A stretch of DNA of 64,000 bases from NCBI RefSeq assembly GCF_003633755.1, contig NZ_RBIL01000001.1, positions 853,426 to 917,425 on the forward strand. Direction: 5' to 3'. The position numbers were made by a program, and so were the translations under genes. Below the pieces are notes generated by a model. It searched no databases. It saw only the letters and a program-made list of their open reading frames with translations, and had not been told where the DNA came from. This DNA is from Solirubrobacter pauli (GTDB taxonomy: Bacteria; Actinomycetota; Thermoleophilia; Solirubrobacterales; Solirubrobacteraceae). Below are positions 50,582-59,003 of this stretch, one piece after another. Position 1 is the stretch's first letter; each line of letters starts with the position of its first letter.

Positions 50582-51342
50582 CGCTCCACGTCGAGTCCGA
50601 GGGCACCGGCGAGCCGGTCCTGCTCCTGCACGGCGTGAGCGGCTCCGGCGCGACCTACCGCTGGCTCACGCTCGAGGGCCGGCGCACCGTGCGGCTGACC
50701 TTCCGCGGCCACGGCCGGTCCGGCCGCGCCGCGTCGTACCTGCTGGACGACTACGTCGAGGACGCGCTGTCCGTGCTCGAGGACCTCGGCCCGGCGGCGA
50801 TCGTCGGGCACTCGCTCGGCGGCGTCGTCGCGTGGACGGTCGCCCAGCGCCGGCCCGACCTCGTCACCCGGCTCTTCCTCGAGGACCCGCCGCTGTTCAT
50901 GGGCGAGCCGGACGCGCATGCCGCCAACCCGGCGATCCCCCCGTTCCGCCAGCGCCAGTCGGCGGTGCGCGCGTGGCAGGCGCGCGGCGCCACTGAGGCG
51001 GAGATCGAGGCCGAGCTCGACCCCGAGGGCGAGCAGACGCCGGAGGCGCTGGCCGCCCGGTCGCACGCGCTGCACGCGCTCGACCCCAAGCTGCTGGACC
51101 CGGTGATCGCCGGCACCCTGCTCGCCACCGCCGACACGCGCGCGCCGGTCACGGTGCCGGTGCTGATCCTCGCCGCCGACCCCGCGCTGGGCTCCGCGTT
51201 CCCGCCCGAGCACGAGGCCCGGCTCGCCGAGACGCACCCCGACGTCAAGGTCGTCCGGCTGGCCGGCGCACCGCACACGATCCACGACACCGCCGCCGTC
51301 CGTGACGAGTACGTCGCGCAGCTGGTCGCCTTCCTCGGGTGA
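50578..51342 (+). CDS. alpha/beta-hydrolase
   Basis: 254 residues. Strand and oxyanion motif VLLLHGVSGSGATYRWLTLE, nucleophile elbow AAIVGHSLGGVVAWTVAQRR (Ser about residue 80), acid Asp in LILAADPALGSAF and the catalytic His in RLAGAPHTIHDTA. The enzyme family covers esterases, haloperoxidases and C-C hydrolases; substrate not readable. Initiates at TTG overlapping the methyltransferase stop (TTGA), and the GNAT gene overlaps its own stop (GTGA), so the three are translated together. Confidence 0.87.
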   Translation: MTLHVESEGTGEPVLLLHGVSGSGATYRWLTLEGRRTVRLTFRGHGRSGRAASYLLDDYVEDALSVLEDLGPAAIVGHSLGGVVAWTVAQRRPDLVTRLFLEDPPLFMGEPDAHAANPAIPPFRQRQSAVRAWQARGATEAEIEAELDPEGEQTPEALAARSHALHALDPKLLDPVIAGTLLATADTRAPVTVPVLILAADPALGSAFPPEHEARLAETHPDVKVVRLAGAPHTIHDTAAVRDEYVAQLVAFLG

Positions 51343-51812
51343 GGATCCGCCACGTCCGTGCCCACGAGGCCGAGCGCCTGCGTGAGATCCGCCTGCGCTC
51401 GCTCGCGACCGACCCGGACGCGTTCGGCGCCACGTTCGAGGGCGACGCGTCCCGCCCCGCCGACTGGTGGGAGCGTGGCGCGCGGCGCTCCGAGCAGGGC
51501 GGGCAACGGACGTTCGTGATCGTCGACGACGCCGACCGCTGGCTCGGGATGGCGCTCGTGCGTCCCGACGACGAGTCGCCGGGCGACGCCGTCATCAACG
51601 CCATGTGGGTCGCGCCCGAGGCGCGCCGCCAGGGCATGGGCCGCGCGCTGCTCGAGGCATGCGTGGAGTGGGCGGGCGAGCGCCGCTTCCGGGCGGTGAA
51701 CCTGGCCGTGCGGATCAGCAACGCGCCTGCTCGTGCCGCCTACGCCGCCGCGGGCTTCGCGTTCGAACGCGCCGAGCGTGACGAGTACCGCCTCAAGCGC
51801 AGGCTGGTGTGA
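51339..51812 (+). CDS. GNAT-family N-acetyltransferase
   Basis: 157 residues: IRHVRAHEAERLREIRLRSL, DRWLGMALVRPDDESPGDAV, acetyl-CoA motif MWVAPEARRQGMGRALLEAC (about residue 95) and RAVNLAVRISNAPARAAYAAAGF. GTG start overlapping the hydrolase TGA. Third gene of the methyltransferase-hydrolase-GNAT unit. The amine substrate is unknown. Confidence 0.87.
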   Translation: MRIRHVRAHEAERLREIRLRSLATDPDAFGATFEGDASRPADWWERGARRSEQGGQRTFVIVDDADRWLGMALVRPDDESPGDAVINAMWVAPEARRQGMGRALLEACVEWAGERRFRAVNLAVRISNAPARAAYAAAGFAFERAERDEYRLKRRLV

Positions 51813-51905
51813 CCGAGAACACACGTAACGGCACTCCGAAACGGGCGTACTTCCCCCATCTTCCACCCACGACCCCCACTGATCGGCATCCTCACGCACG
51901 AGCTC

Positions 51906-52631
51906 GTGGAAGAGCCCGGTGCGGCCCTGGCGCCTGCGCCGGGCCGGTCGGCGCGTGACCTCGCCCCACCGCGCCTGCACCTGCGCCTGACGTACGTGCA
52001 CGCCGTCCAGGAGGCGGGCGGGATCGCGGTCGTGCTGCCCGCGCACGGGTTCGGCGACGACGCGCACCACCTGCTCGACCGCGTCGACGGCCTGCTGATC
52101 AGCGGCGGTCCGGACCTCGACCCCGCCACCTACGGCCAGGAGCGCCACCCGCAGCTCGGCCCGAACGTGGACCGCGTCGCCGACCACTACGAGCTGCGCA
52201 TGCACGAGGCCGCCCGTGAGCGCGACCTGCCCGTGCTGGCGATCTGCCGTGGCCTGCAGGCGATGAACGTCGCCCGCGGCGGGACGTTGCATCAGCACAT
52301 CCTCAACCACCGTCAGACGCCGGTCGCGCCGCACGAGCCGACGCACGCGGTGTCGGTCGCCGCGGGCTCGCCGCTGCACCGGATCACCAGCCGGCGCCGG
52401 CTCGCGGTGAACTCGTTCCACCATCAGGCGATCGACGAGCTCGGCCACGGGCTCGAGGTCATCGCCACCGCGCCCGACGGCACGATCGAGGCCGTCCACG
52501 ACCCGTCGGCGCGGTTCCACCTCGCGGTGCAGTGGCACGCGGAGGTGCTCACGCACCGCCCCGAGCACGCGGCGGTCATGCGCTCGCTGATCGACGCCGC
52601 GGCCCGCCCGGGCCTCGCGCTCGTGGCTTAG
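51906..52631 (+). CDS. PuuD-like gamma-glutamyl-GABA/class I glutamine amidotransferase hydrolase
   Basis: 241 residues from the first normal start (GTG). Peptidase C26 motifs: GLLISGGPDLDPATYGQERH near residue 62, nucleophile Cys in LPVLAICRGLQAMNVARGG near 112, and VQWHAEVLTHR (His/Glu of the triad, near 210; the usual 'HPE' is 'HAE'). It hydrolyses gamma-glutamyl amides in putrescine-type catabolism. The first strand of the family (LIGILTHE) lies just upstream in the same frame at 51879-51902 with no ATG/GTG/TTG before it, so a CTG at 51879 may be the true start. It overlaps the convergent gene by 4 nt (TTAG). Confidence 0.82.
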   Translation: MEEPGAALAPAPGRSARDLAPPRLHLRLTYVHAVQEAGGIAVVLPAHGFGDDAHHLLDRVDGLLISGGPDLDPATYGQERHPQLGPNVDRVADHYELRMHEAARERDLPVLAICRGLQAMNVARGGTLHQHILNHRQTPVAPHEPTHAVSVAAGSPLHRITSRRRLAVNSFHHQAIDELGHGLEVIATAPDGTIEAVHDPSARFHLAVQWHAEVLTHRPEHAAVMRSLIDAAARPGLALVA

Positions 52632-54562
52632 CGGACGACGATCCGCGCGCTCAGGCGCGTGGTCGTCCTGGCGAGGCGGACGGCGAGCGTCGGGCCGGGA
52701 CGCGGGTTCGTCGCCTGCGGGCTGGTGCGCAGCGCGCGGGCGGACGCGCCGCCGCTGACCGTGACGGTGTAGGCGCCGCAGTCCAGCCGGACGACGCCGT
52801 CGAGCTTGATGCCGGGCTGGCCGGGGCGCAGCGGTGTGACGCGGCCGTCGGCGTGCACGGCCTCGATCGTCGCGTCGTGGGCCGTCGGGAACTGCGCGTC
52901 GATGGTCACCGCGCGCTTGCGGGCGATGGTCCAGGCGGTCTCGATCGCGGTCGCGGTGAAGCGGTGGGTGGCGGAGACGGTGACGTCGGCGTTGGCGATC
53001 CGCGTCGTGGCGCGCAGGTCCTCGAACGGGCCGGGGCGGCGTGGTTCGACGAGGCGCAGCTCGCCGCGGTCGGCGGTCTGCGTCGCGAAGCGCCCGGCCG
53101 GGCCGCGCACGAGGAGGCCGAACGCCTGGTCCCCGCGTCCACCGAGGCTGATCGGGGCGCCCGCGCCGGTGAGCAGGCGGGCCGGCTCCAGCCCGCCGTA
53201 CGGGAACGCGCCGCGGCTGGAGGCGACGATCGCCGTCCCGTAGCGGGGCGTCGAGACGGCGAGACGGCCGATGTCGGAGTCGTAGGCGAAGAACGGCGGC
53301 GGCTCGGGCGCAGGCCGGTCGCCGAGGCCGAGCGTGACGGCGCGGGCCGCGTTGGCCGCCATCCGCGCGGAGAACACGCGCCGGTCGCCGGCGGACTGGT
53401 GCTTGGTCGTCGCGCCGTACAGGTGGGGCGACGGGTAGGCGCGCGTGTCGCCGTCGACGAGCATCGCCTCATACAGCGCGAGCGAGCGGTCGAAGAGGTG
53501 CTTGGCCCAGCCGCCGTAGCGCGGGTCCTCGTGGAAGCGCGGCGCGGAAGCGATCGTCAGCAGGCCCTGCAGCGCGTACGCCCACGTCTTGGCCTTCATC
53601 CAGCGGGCGACGCCGAGCCCGGTGTCCCAGTTGAGCATCCCGCTGTGCAGCCAGTAGCCGAACAGGCAGCGGCGCACCCAGGCGCGCAGGCGGGCGACCT
53701 CGTGCGGCGGCAGCGGCGTCATCCCCGCTTGCAACGCCGGCTCGTAGGCGAGCAGCGCGTGCAGCGTGATGTTCGCGTACTCGGCGCTGTCGAGGTTGGT
53801 GGGATCGTCGGCCGGGAAGTGCGGCAGGTAGTTGAAGCGGAAGCTCGGGCCGAGGTTGCGCTTGGAGCGGATGAAGCGCCGCAGCTGGCGCCGGTAGTCG
53901 CGGCGCAGGAGCTCCGGGTCGCCCGTCAGCGTCGCGGCCGCCAGGTACAGCTCGGCGTTCCAGTTGATCTGGTTCAGACGGACGTTGGGGTAGCGGAAGA
54001 ACGAATCGCGCGCGACGCGGTCGACGCAGAACGTGAGCCGCTCGATCGTCTGCTGGTCGAGCTGGAGCGCCTCCCGCGCCCGCCACGCGGCCACCAGGCC
54101 TTCCGCGACCTTCGGGTCGATCGACTTGTCCTGCGACGCGTTCGCGCGGTCGAGGTCCGCCAGCCAGCCCGGCGAGTGGAACATCTTGTCGCGCCGGCCG
54201 CGCGGACCGGTGAAGAACGCCGGCTTCTCGATCAGCTGCTGGACGAGCGCCCGGGCCCGGCCGTCGTTGCGCGAGCGGCCCTTGTGGCCCTGCTCCGCCG
54301 CGGTCGCGTGGACGGTCAGGATCGCCGCGTTGTAAATCGTCCCGACCTCGAGCGAGCCCGCGCTGTAGGCCTGCTTGTGCCGCACCCACGTGTGGTTGAG
54401 GCGGTCCATGATGCGGTCGGCGAGGAGCAGGTACTCGCGGTCGGTGAGCGGCGGTGCGGTGACGACGGGCACGTCCGGCGGACGCGGGGCGGCGAGGCTC
54501 AGCCGCGGGTTGGCGGCGGCCACCGCGGCGGCGGCCAGGAACGTCCGGCGCGTGCTGCTCAC
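52628..54562 (-). CDS. Tat-exported alpha-toroid/beta-sandwich protein (polysaccharide lyase-like)
   Basis: 644 residues starting at GTG with a twin-arginine signal (STRRTFLAAAAVAAANPRLS). Residues 40-400 are helix-rich with motifs like LNQINWNAELYLAAATLTGD, LPHFPADDPTNLDSAEYANI and HSGMLNWDTGLGVARWMKA, the look of an (alpha/alpha) toroid, while 420-644 are beta strands, as in heparinase/alginate lyase-type enzymes. Family not certain. It overlaps the isochorismatase gene by GTGA and is part of the minus-strand arm of the glycan locus. Probable role: periplasmic or cell-surface glycan cleavage. Confidence 0.68.
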   Translation of the reverse strand: MSSTRRTFLAAAAVAAANPRLSLAAPRPPDVPVVTAPPLTDREYLLLADRIMDRLNHTWVRHKQAYSAGSLEVGTIYNAAILTVHATAAEQGHKGRSRNDGRARALVQQLIEKPAFFTGPRGRRDKMFHSPGWLADLDRANASQDKSIDPKVAEGLVAAWRAREALQLDQQTIERLTFCVDRVARDSFFRYPNVRLNQINWNAELYLAAATLTGDPELLRRDYRRQLRRFIRSKRNLGPSFRFNYLPHFPADDPTNLDSAEYANITLHALLAYEPALQAGMTPLPPHEVARLRAWVRRCLFGYWLHSGMLNWDTGLGVARWMKAKTWAYALQGLLTIASAPRFHEDPRYGGWAKHLFDRSLALYEAMLVDGDTRAYPSPHLYGATTKHQSAGDRRVFSARMAANAARAVTLGLGDRPAPEPPPFFAYDSDIGRLAVSTPRYGTAIVASSRGAFPYGGLEPARLLTGAGAPISLGGRGDQAFGLLVRGPAGRFATQTADRGELRLVEPRRPGPFEDLRATTRIANADVTVSATHRFTATAIETAWTIARKRAVTIDAQFPTAHDATIEAVHADGRVTPLRPGQPGIKLDGVVRLDCGAYTVTVSGGASARALRTSPQATNPRPGPTLAVRLARTTTRLSARIVVR

Positions 54563-55086
54563 AGCGCGAACGGCGCCGGCCGGGGAAGCACCTGCGCACC
54601 CTCGACCGTTCGCGCCCACTCGTACGCCAGCGCTTTGGCGTGCGTGAGCCGGACGCCCGCGTCACGCAACCGCTGCAGGCCGCGCGCGTGCATCTCGCCC
54701 GGCGAGCCGACCGCGTCCTCGACGACGATCACCGCGAATCCGTGGTCGAGCAGGCCGACCGCCGACTGGTACACGCACACATCCGTCTCGAACCCGACGA
54801 GCACGGCGGTGTTGCGCTGGGGTCCCTTCACGGCGTCGAGGATCTCCGGCGTGCCGGCGAGGCCGAACGTCGGCTTGCGGAACACCGGCGTGCCCGGCTG
54901 GGCGAAGCCGGGCCGCGTCGGGCCGTGCCGCTCCGGCTCCTCCTCGGTCACCACGATCGGGACGTCCAGCGCGCGGGCGAGCGTCGTCAGCCAGTGCGCG
55001 CGGGCCAGCACGTCGGCGTCACCGCCGAAGCCGGGCTGCACGTCGATCACGACGAGCACGCAGTCCTCATGGTCGGTCAGGGGCAT
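54559..55086 (-). CDS. Isochorismatase-family hydrolase
   Basis: 175 residues of the cysteine-hydrolase family. Catalytic triad in register: Asp 15 in VVIDVQPGF, Lys 71 in VFRKPTFG, and Cys 104 in GFETDVCVYQSAVGLLDHGF. Members hydrolyse nicotinamide, N-carbamoyl amides or isochorismate; this one has no carrier domain and no siderophore genes nearby. It lies between the deacetylase (10-nt overlap) and the Tat protein (4-nt overlap), an unexpected member of a glycan operon. Substrate unknown. Confidence 0.88.
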   Translation of the reverse strand: MPLTDHEDCVLVVIDVQPGFGGDADVLARAHWLTTLARALDVPIVVTEEEPERHGPTRPGFAQPGTPVFRKPTFGLAGTPEILDAVKGPQRNTAVLVGFETDVCVYQSAVGLLDHGFAVIVVEDAVGSPGEMHARGLQRLRDAGVRLTHAKALAYEWARTVEGAQVLPRPAPFAL

Positions 55087-55757
55087 AGGTCGCGCATCGA
55101 TCTTGCCGTGACGTGGGGATGGTTGGCAAGCAGCTCGAGCAGCTCGCTCGCGCGGGCCATGTCGTCGGGTTCCATCACGCCGTGGTGGAACATCACGCCG
55201 ACCGGGCCGCCTTCGCGGACCTGGGCCGCGAACCGCTCGTCCAGCTGGTCGGGGCTGAGCCGCGCAACATCCAGGTGCACGGGCAGCTCCGGGAGGCGCC
55301 CGAACGGCTCGGCCTTGTGCTCGCGCGACAGGAGCACGAAGTCCAGCTCGACCAGGACCTCCGCCGTGTCTCGGGTGCAGCGGTTCCAGGGCGGCGTGAA
55401 GAACGGGTCGAGCCGGTCGCCGAGCAGCGCCTGGAGCCGCGCCTGCCCGCGCTCGATGTCCGCGTGCTGAGCCGCCCGGTCGCGCGCCGGTCCGAACTCG
55501 CACTTGCGCCCCTCGAGCTGGTGGTTGGTGTGCGCGTACCCGTGCTGGTGCAGGCCGGCGTGGCTCTCGCGCAGGCGCTGCGCGAGCGGCTCGTCCAGCT
55601 CCGCCGGGATCACCGCCAGGTCGACCGGCAACCCGTGCTCGGCGAACCGCCCGACCAGCTCGAGCAGCCGTGCGTCCTCCCAGCCCGCGTCATCGTCGCG
55701 GAAGAACACCTCGACCCCTTCGGTGGCGTCGAGCGCCTGTGACAGCTCGCCGCTCAA
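55077..55757 (-). CDS. polysaccharide deacetylase-like (NodB-type) protein
   Basis: 226 residues. VEVFFRDDDAGWEDARLLEL has the Asp-Asp start motif, AGLHQHGYAHTNHQLEGRKC the His-x-x-x-His metal motif, and FFTPPWNRCTRDTAEVL the RxxW/P groove motif. The family removes N-acetyl groups from GlcNAc-type polysaccharides. TTG start overlapping the preceding stop (TTGA). It sits between a small membrane protein and the isochorismatase in the minus-strand glycan arm. The first residues before the first strand are short, so the protein is cytoplasmic unless the partner exports it. Confidence 0.78.
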   Translation of the reverse strand: MSGELSQALDATEGVEVFFRDDDAGWEDARLLELVGRFAEHGLPVDLAVIPAELDEPLAQRLRESHAGLHQHGYAHTNHQLEGRKCEFGPARDRAAQHADIERGQARLQALLGDRLDPFFTPPWNRCTRDTAEVLVELDFVLLSREHKAEPFGRLPELPVHLDVARLSPDQLDERFAAQVREGGPVGVMFHHGVMEPDDMARASELLELLANHPHVTARSMRDLCP

Positions 55758-56119
55758 CGGTCGAGCAGCTTGCCGAGCCGAACGGAGCCGGAGTCGTTGA
55801 GCGCCGCGGGTACCGCGTACGTGGCGGGGACGACGACGAAGGCGGCGGCGACCGTCAGCGTCGCGACCAGCCACCGGCGTGCGCCCCGCAGCAGATAGCG
55901 CGCCAAGGCGAACAGCGACACCAGCATGAGCGCGAGGACCACCAGGTGCCCGGCCCCCCACGCGACGGACTCGTCTATGACGGTGCAGCCGGAAGGCGAG
56001 CCGGCGCGGAACGTGTCGGCGCAGACCTGGATCGTCTCCCCGCTCCACGCCACCGCCAGCCAGGCCGCCAGCCCGTTGGCCGCGAGCACGAAGGCGATCA
56101 GGACGGCGCGACGGACCAT
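55754..56119 (-). CDS. small membrane protein (three or four helices)
   Basis: 121 residues. Helices: AVLIAFVLAANGLAAWLAVA, HLVVLALMLVSLFALARYLL, WLVATLTVAAAFVVVPATYA. Between helices 1 and 2 lies an extracellular loop with two Cys (IQVCADTFRAGSPSGCTVI). No family recognised. First gene of the minus-strand arm, with the divergent glycosyltransferase starting 77 nt away. Overlaps the deacetylase start (TTGA). Possibly an anchor or partner of the downstream enzymes. Confidence 0.7.
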   Translation of the reverse strand: MVRRAVLIAFVLAANGLAAWLAVAWSGETIQVCADTFRAGSPSGCTVIDESVAWGAGHLVVLALMLVSLFALARYLLRGARRWLVATLTVAAAFVVVPATYAVPAALNDSGSVRLGKLLDR

Positions 56120-56196
56120 GCCGCCCGTTGTCGCGGGTGAAGGTAAAAGCTTCGTAAAGGGCGTGACGCCGAGCGCATGGCGGTTGTCACCGGAGT

Positions 56197-57498
56197 GTGA
56201 ACGGGTCGGTCGCCTACATCCTGATGGGGTTCCCGCGGGTCTCGGAGACGTTCATCGCGTCCGAGATCCACCGGGTGGAGCAGGCGGGCGTGCCGCTGAA
56301 GCTGTTCGTGATCAAGCCGGTCGAGGCGCGCGAGCAGGGGCACGACCATCCGGTGCTGGACGCGATCGTCGCGCGGCCGGAGTACCTGCCGGACCCGGTC
56401 GGGCTGACGAAGCCGATGCACTTGTGGCGGTGGCGGGACCTGCGGGCGTTCGCGCCGGCGCTGCGGCGGTGCGCGCGGCGGCGGCCGCTCGGCGTCGCGC
56501 GGGCGGCGCGGACCGCGTTCGCCCAGGCCTTCCGCGATCGGCGCAGCCGCGTCTCCGGCCCGCGCAAGATCTACGTGAAGGAGCTGATCCAGGCGATCAC
56601 GCTCGCGGACCGGCTGCTGCAGGAGCCGGACGTGCGGCACCTGCACGCGCACTTCGCGCACGGGACGACGACGATCACGTGGCTCGCGGCGTGCATCGCG
56701 GGGCTGCCGTTCTCCTTCACGGGCCACGCGCGGGACATCTACGCGCCCGAGCTGAACCCGAAGGGCTGGCTGCGGCGCAAGCTGAACGCGGCGCGGTTCG
56801 TCGTCACGTGCACGGAGGCGAACGTGCGGCATCTGCGCCGGATCGCGCCGCGCGCGAACGTCCACCTCGTCTATCACGGCCTGTCCGCCGACTTCACCAC
56901 GCTCCTGCGCGCCGACCGGCCGCGCCCTGAGACGAACGGGACGCTGCGCGTGCTGGGCGTCGGCCGGCTCGTGGCCAAGAAGGGGTTCGACACGCTCGTC
57001 GACGCCTGCGCGGTGCTGCGCGAGCGCGGGGTGCCGTTCGAGGCGCTGATCGTCGGCCAGGACGACAAGGACGGCGAGCGCCTGCGCGCGCACATCGCGG
57101 CGCGCGGCGTGCCGGTCGCCCTGCCCGGGCCGGTCGGGCCCGCGGACCTGCTGGACGAGTACCGCCGGGCGGGCGCGCTGTGCATGCCGAGCCGGCTGCT
57201 GGCCAACGACCGCGACGGCATCCCGAACGTGCTCGTGGAGGCGATGGCCGCGGGCGCGCCGGTGGTCGCCACGAACGTGTCCGGCATCCCGGAGCTGGTC
57301 GAGGACGAGGTCAACGGGCTGCTCGTCGAGCCCGACGACCCGGAGGCGCTTGCAGAGGCGCTCATCCGGCTTCACGAGGACAAGCCGCTCGCGCGCCGCC
57401 TGACCGAGAACGGCCGCGCGACCGTCCAGGCCCGCTTCGACGGCGAGCGGCTCGCGCAAGACCTCGCGGCGTTGTTCCAGGAGGCGATCGCGCGGTGA
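56197..57498 (+). CDS. Family 4 glycosyltransferase
   Basis: 433 residues. GT-B fold: N-terminal YILMGFPRVSETFIASEIHR, HLHAHFAHGTTTITWLAACI, and C-terminal VLGVGRLVAKKGFDTLVDAC, then the E-x7-E motif in VLVEAMAAGAPVVATNVSGI and PELVEDEVNGLLVEPDDPEA. It adds a sugar from an NDP-sugar with retention. First gene of the six-gene plus-strand operon; GTG start; overlaps the heparinase gene by GTGA. Acceptor is probably a lipid-linked glycan made by this cluster. Confidence 0.9.
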   Translation: MNGSVAYILMGFPRVSETFIASEIHRVEQAGVPLKLFVIKPVEAREQGHDHPVLDAIVARPEYLPDPVGLTKPMHLWRWRDLRAFAPALRRCARRRPLGVARAARTAFAQAFRDRRSRVSGPRKIYVKELIQAITLADRLLQEPDVRHLHAHFAHGTTTITWLAACIAGLPFSFTGHARDIYAPELNPKGWLRRKLNAARFVVTCTEANVRHLRRIAPRANVHLVYHGLSADFTTLLRADRPRPETNGTLRVLGVGRLVAKKGFDTLVDACAVLRERGVPFEALIVGQDDKDGERLRAHIAARGVPVALPGPVGPADLLDEYRRAGALCMPSRLLANDRDGIPNVLVEAMAAGAPVVATNVSGIPELVEDEVNGLLVEPDDPEALAEALIRLHEDKPLARRLTENGRATVQARFDGERLAQDLAALFQEAIAR

Positions 57499-59003
57499 TC
57501 ATCGTCGCCCGCACCGCTCGCCCGCGCCCGGTCCACTGCGTCACCGAGCACGAGCACCGCGACCGCGCGCTCGCCGACGCGGTCACGGCCGGCCGCTTCA
57601 CCTTCGCCGGTGAGACCCGCGTGCTCGGCCTCGAGCCCGACTGGTTGCACGCCGACCTGCCCGAGGACGAGGAGTGGCGGATCGACTGGGTCAAGTTCTA
57701 TTACGGGCTCGACCTCGCGGACGCGTTCCGATCGACCGGTGACCCGCGGTACCTGAAGACGTGGGAGCGGCTCGTCGCCGGCTACGTGCTGCAGGTCCCG
57801 CCCGACCACGACGACAGCGAGGTGACCGCGCGCCGGATCCTGAACTGGATCTACGCATGGCAGCGGCTGCCCGAGGTCGACGAGTGCGTCGCCCACGCGG
57901 TGCACGAGCACCTCGGCCAGCAGGCCCGCCACGTGCGCGCGACGCTCTCGCCCGAGCGCAACCACCGCACGCTGGAGCTGTACGCGCTGCTGATCGCGGC
58001 GCTCGCGCTGCCGGACCTCGGGCTCGAGCCACCGCTCGCCGAGCTGCACGAGAACCTGCTGACCGACTTCCTCCCCGACGGCGTCCACCGGGAGCGCTCG
58101 ACGCACTACCACTGCATCGCGCTGCGCAGCTTCGTCGGCGCGCGGGAGAACTGCCGCCGCTTCGGCGTGGCGTTGCCGCCCGGCTTCGACGAGCGGCTGG
58201 CGCGCGCCTGCGAGTTCGCCCGCGACTGCCGCCGCCCCGACGGCACGATCCCCGCGCTCAGCGACAGCGACACCGGCGACTACACCGAGCTGCTGCGGCT
58301 CGCCGCGCGGCTGCTTGCGCGGGAGGACCTGCTGGAGAGCCGCGCCGGCGACTACCCGGACGGCGGCTACTTCGTCCAGCGCGCCCGCGACCGCTACCTG
58401 ATCTTCGACTGCGGCCCGCTCGGCGACGGCGGCCACGGCCACTACGACGCGCTGAGCGTCGAGGCGTGGGCGAACGGCGAGCCGCTCGTGGTCGACCCCG
58501 GGCGCTACACGTACGCGGAGGGCGAGCCGAACCTGCGCCACTGGTTCCGCGGCACCCCCGCGCACAACACCGTGACGGTCGACGGCGCCGACCAGACGCC
58601 GTACGCGCGCACGCGCTCCTCGCTGCCGAGCGCGCAGGCCACGTTCCTCGGCCGCGACGGGGACACGCTGGCCGGCGAGGTGCGCAGCCCGTGCTACGAC
58701 GCCGTCCATCGCCGGCGGATCAGGCTCGTCGACGGCCGCTGGGTGATCGAGGACGAGCTGGAGGGCGAGCGCGACCATCGCTACGACCTGCGCTGGCACC
58801 TTCCGCCCGGTCCGGCGCGCCTGTTCCCGAACGGCGTCGTCACGCCGACCGCGCGGATCGCGATCGAGGGCGCCCGCTCGGTCGCGCTCGAGGACGGCTG
58901 GGTGAGCCCCGCGTACGGCGTCAAGCACCCGGCGAAGGTCGTGAGCGCGGTCGCCGTCGGTCGCAGCGCGCGCTTCGTGACCGTCCTGGAGCCGCGCGCA
59001 TGA
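57495..59003 (+). CDS. Heparinase II/III-family protein
   Basis: 502 residues. N-terminal alpha-toroid (IDWVKFYYGLDLADAFRSTG, NWIYAWQRLPEVDECV, SPERNHRTLELYALLIAALA). The catalytic Tyr is likely in RERSTHYHCIALRSFVGARE. The C-terminal beta-sandwich has CGPLGDGGHGHYDALSVEAW and GTPAHNTVTVDG. The family cleaves or modifies uronic-acid-containing polysaccharides; in exopolysaccharide operons it is thought to edit the glycan. No signal peptide is visible. Overlaps both neighbours by 4 nt (GTGA, ATGA). Confidence 0.88.
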   Translation: MIIVARTARPRPVHCVTEHEHRDRALADAVTAGRFTFAGETRVLGLEPDWLHADLPEDEEWRIDWVKFYYGLDLADAFRSTGDPRYLKTWERLVAGYVLQVPPDHDDSEVTARRILNWIYAWQRLPEVDECVAHAVHEHLGQQARHVRATLSPERNHRTLELYALLIAALALPDLGLEPPLAELHENLLTDFLPDGVHRERSTHYHCIALRSFVGARENCRRFGVALPPGFDERLARACEFARDCRRPDGTIPALSDSDTGDYTELLRLAARLLAREDLLESRAGDYPDGGYFVQRARDRYLIFDCGPLGDGGHGHYDALSVEAWANGEPLVVDPGRYTYAEGEPNLRHWFRGTPAHNTVTVDGADQTPYARTRSSLPSAQATFLGRDGDTLAGEVRSPCYDAVHRRRIRLVDGRWVIEDELEGERDHRYDLRWHLPPGPARLFPNGVVTPTARIAIEGARSVALEDGWVSPAYGVKHPAKVVSAVAVGRSARFVTVLEPRA

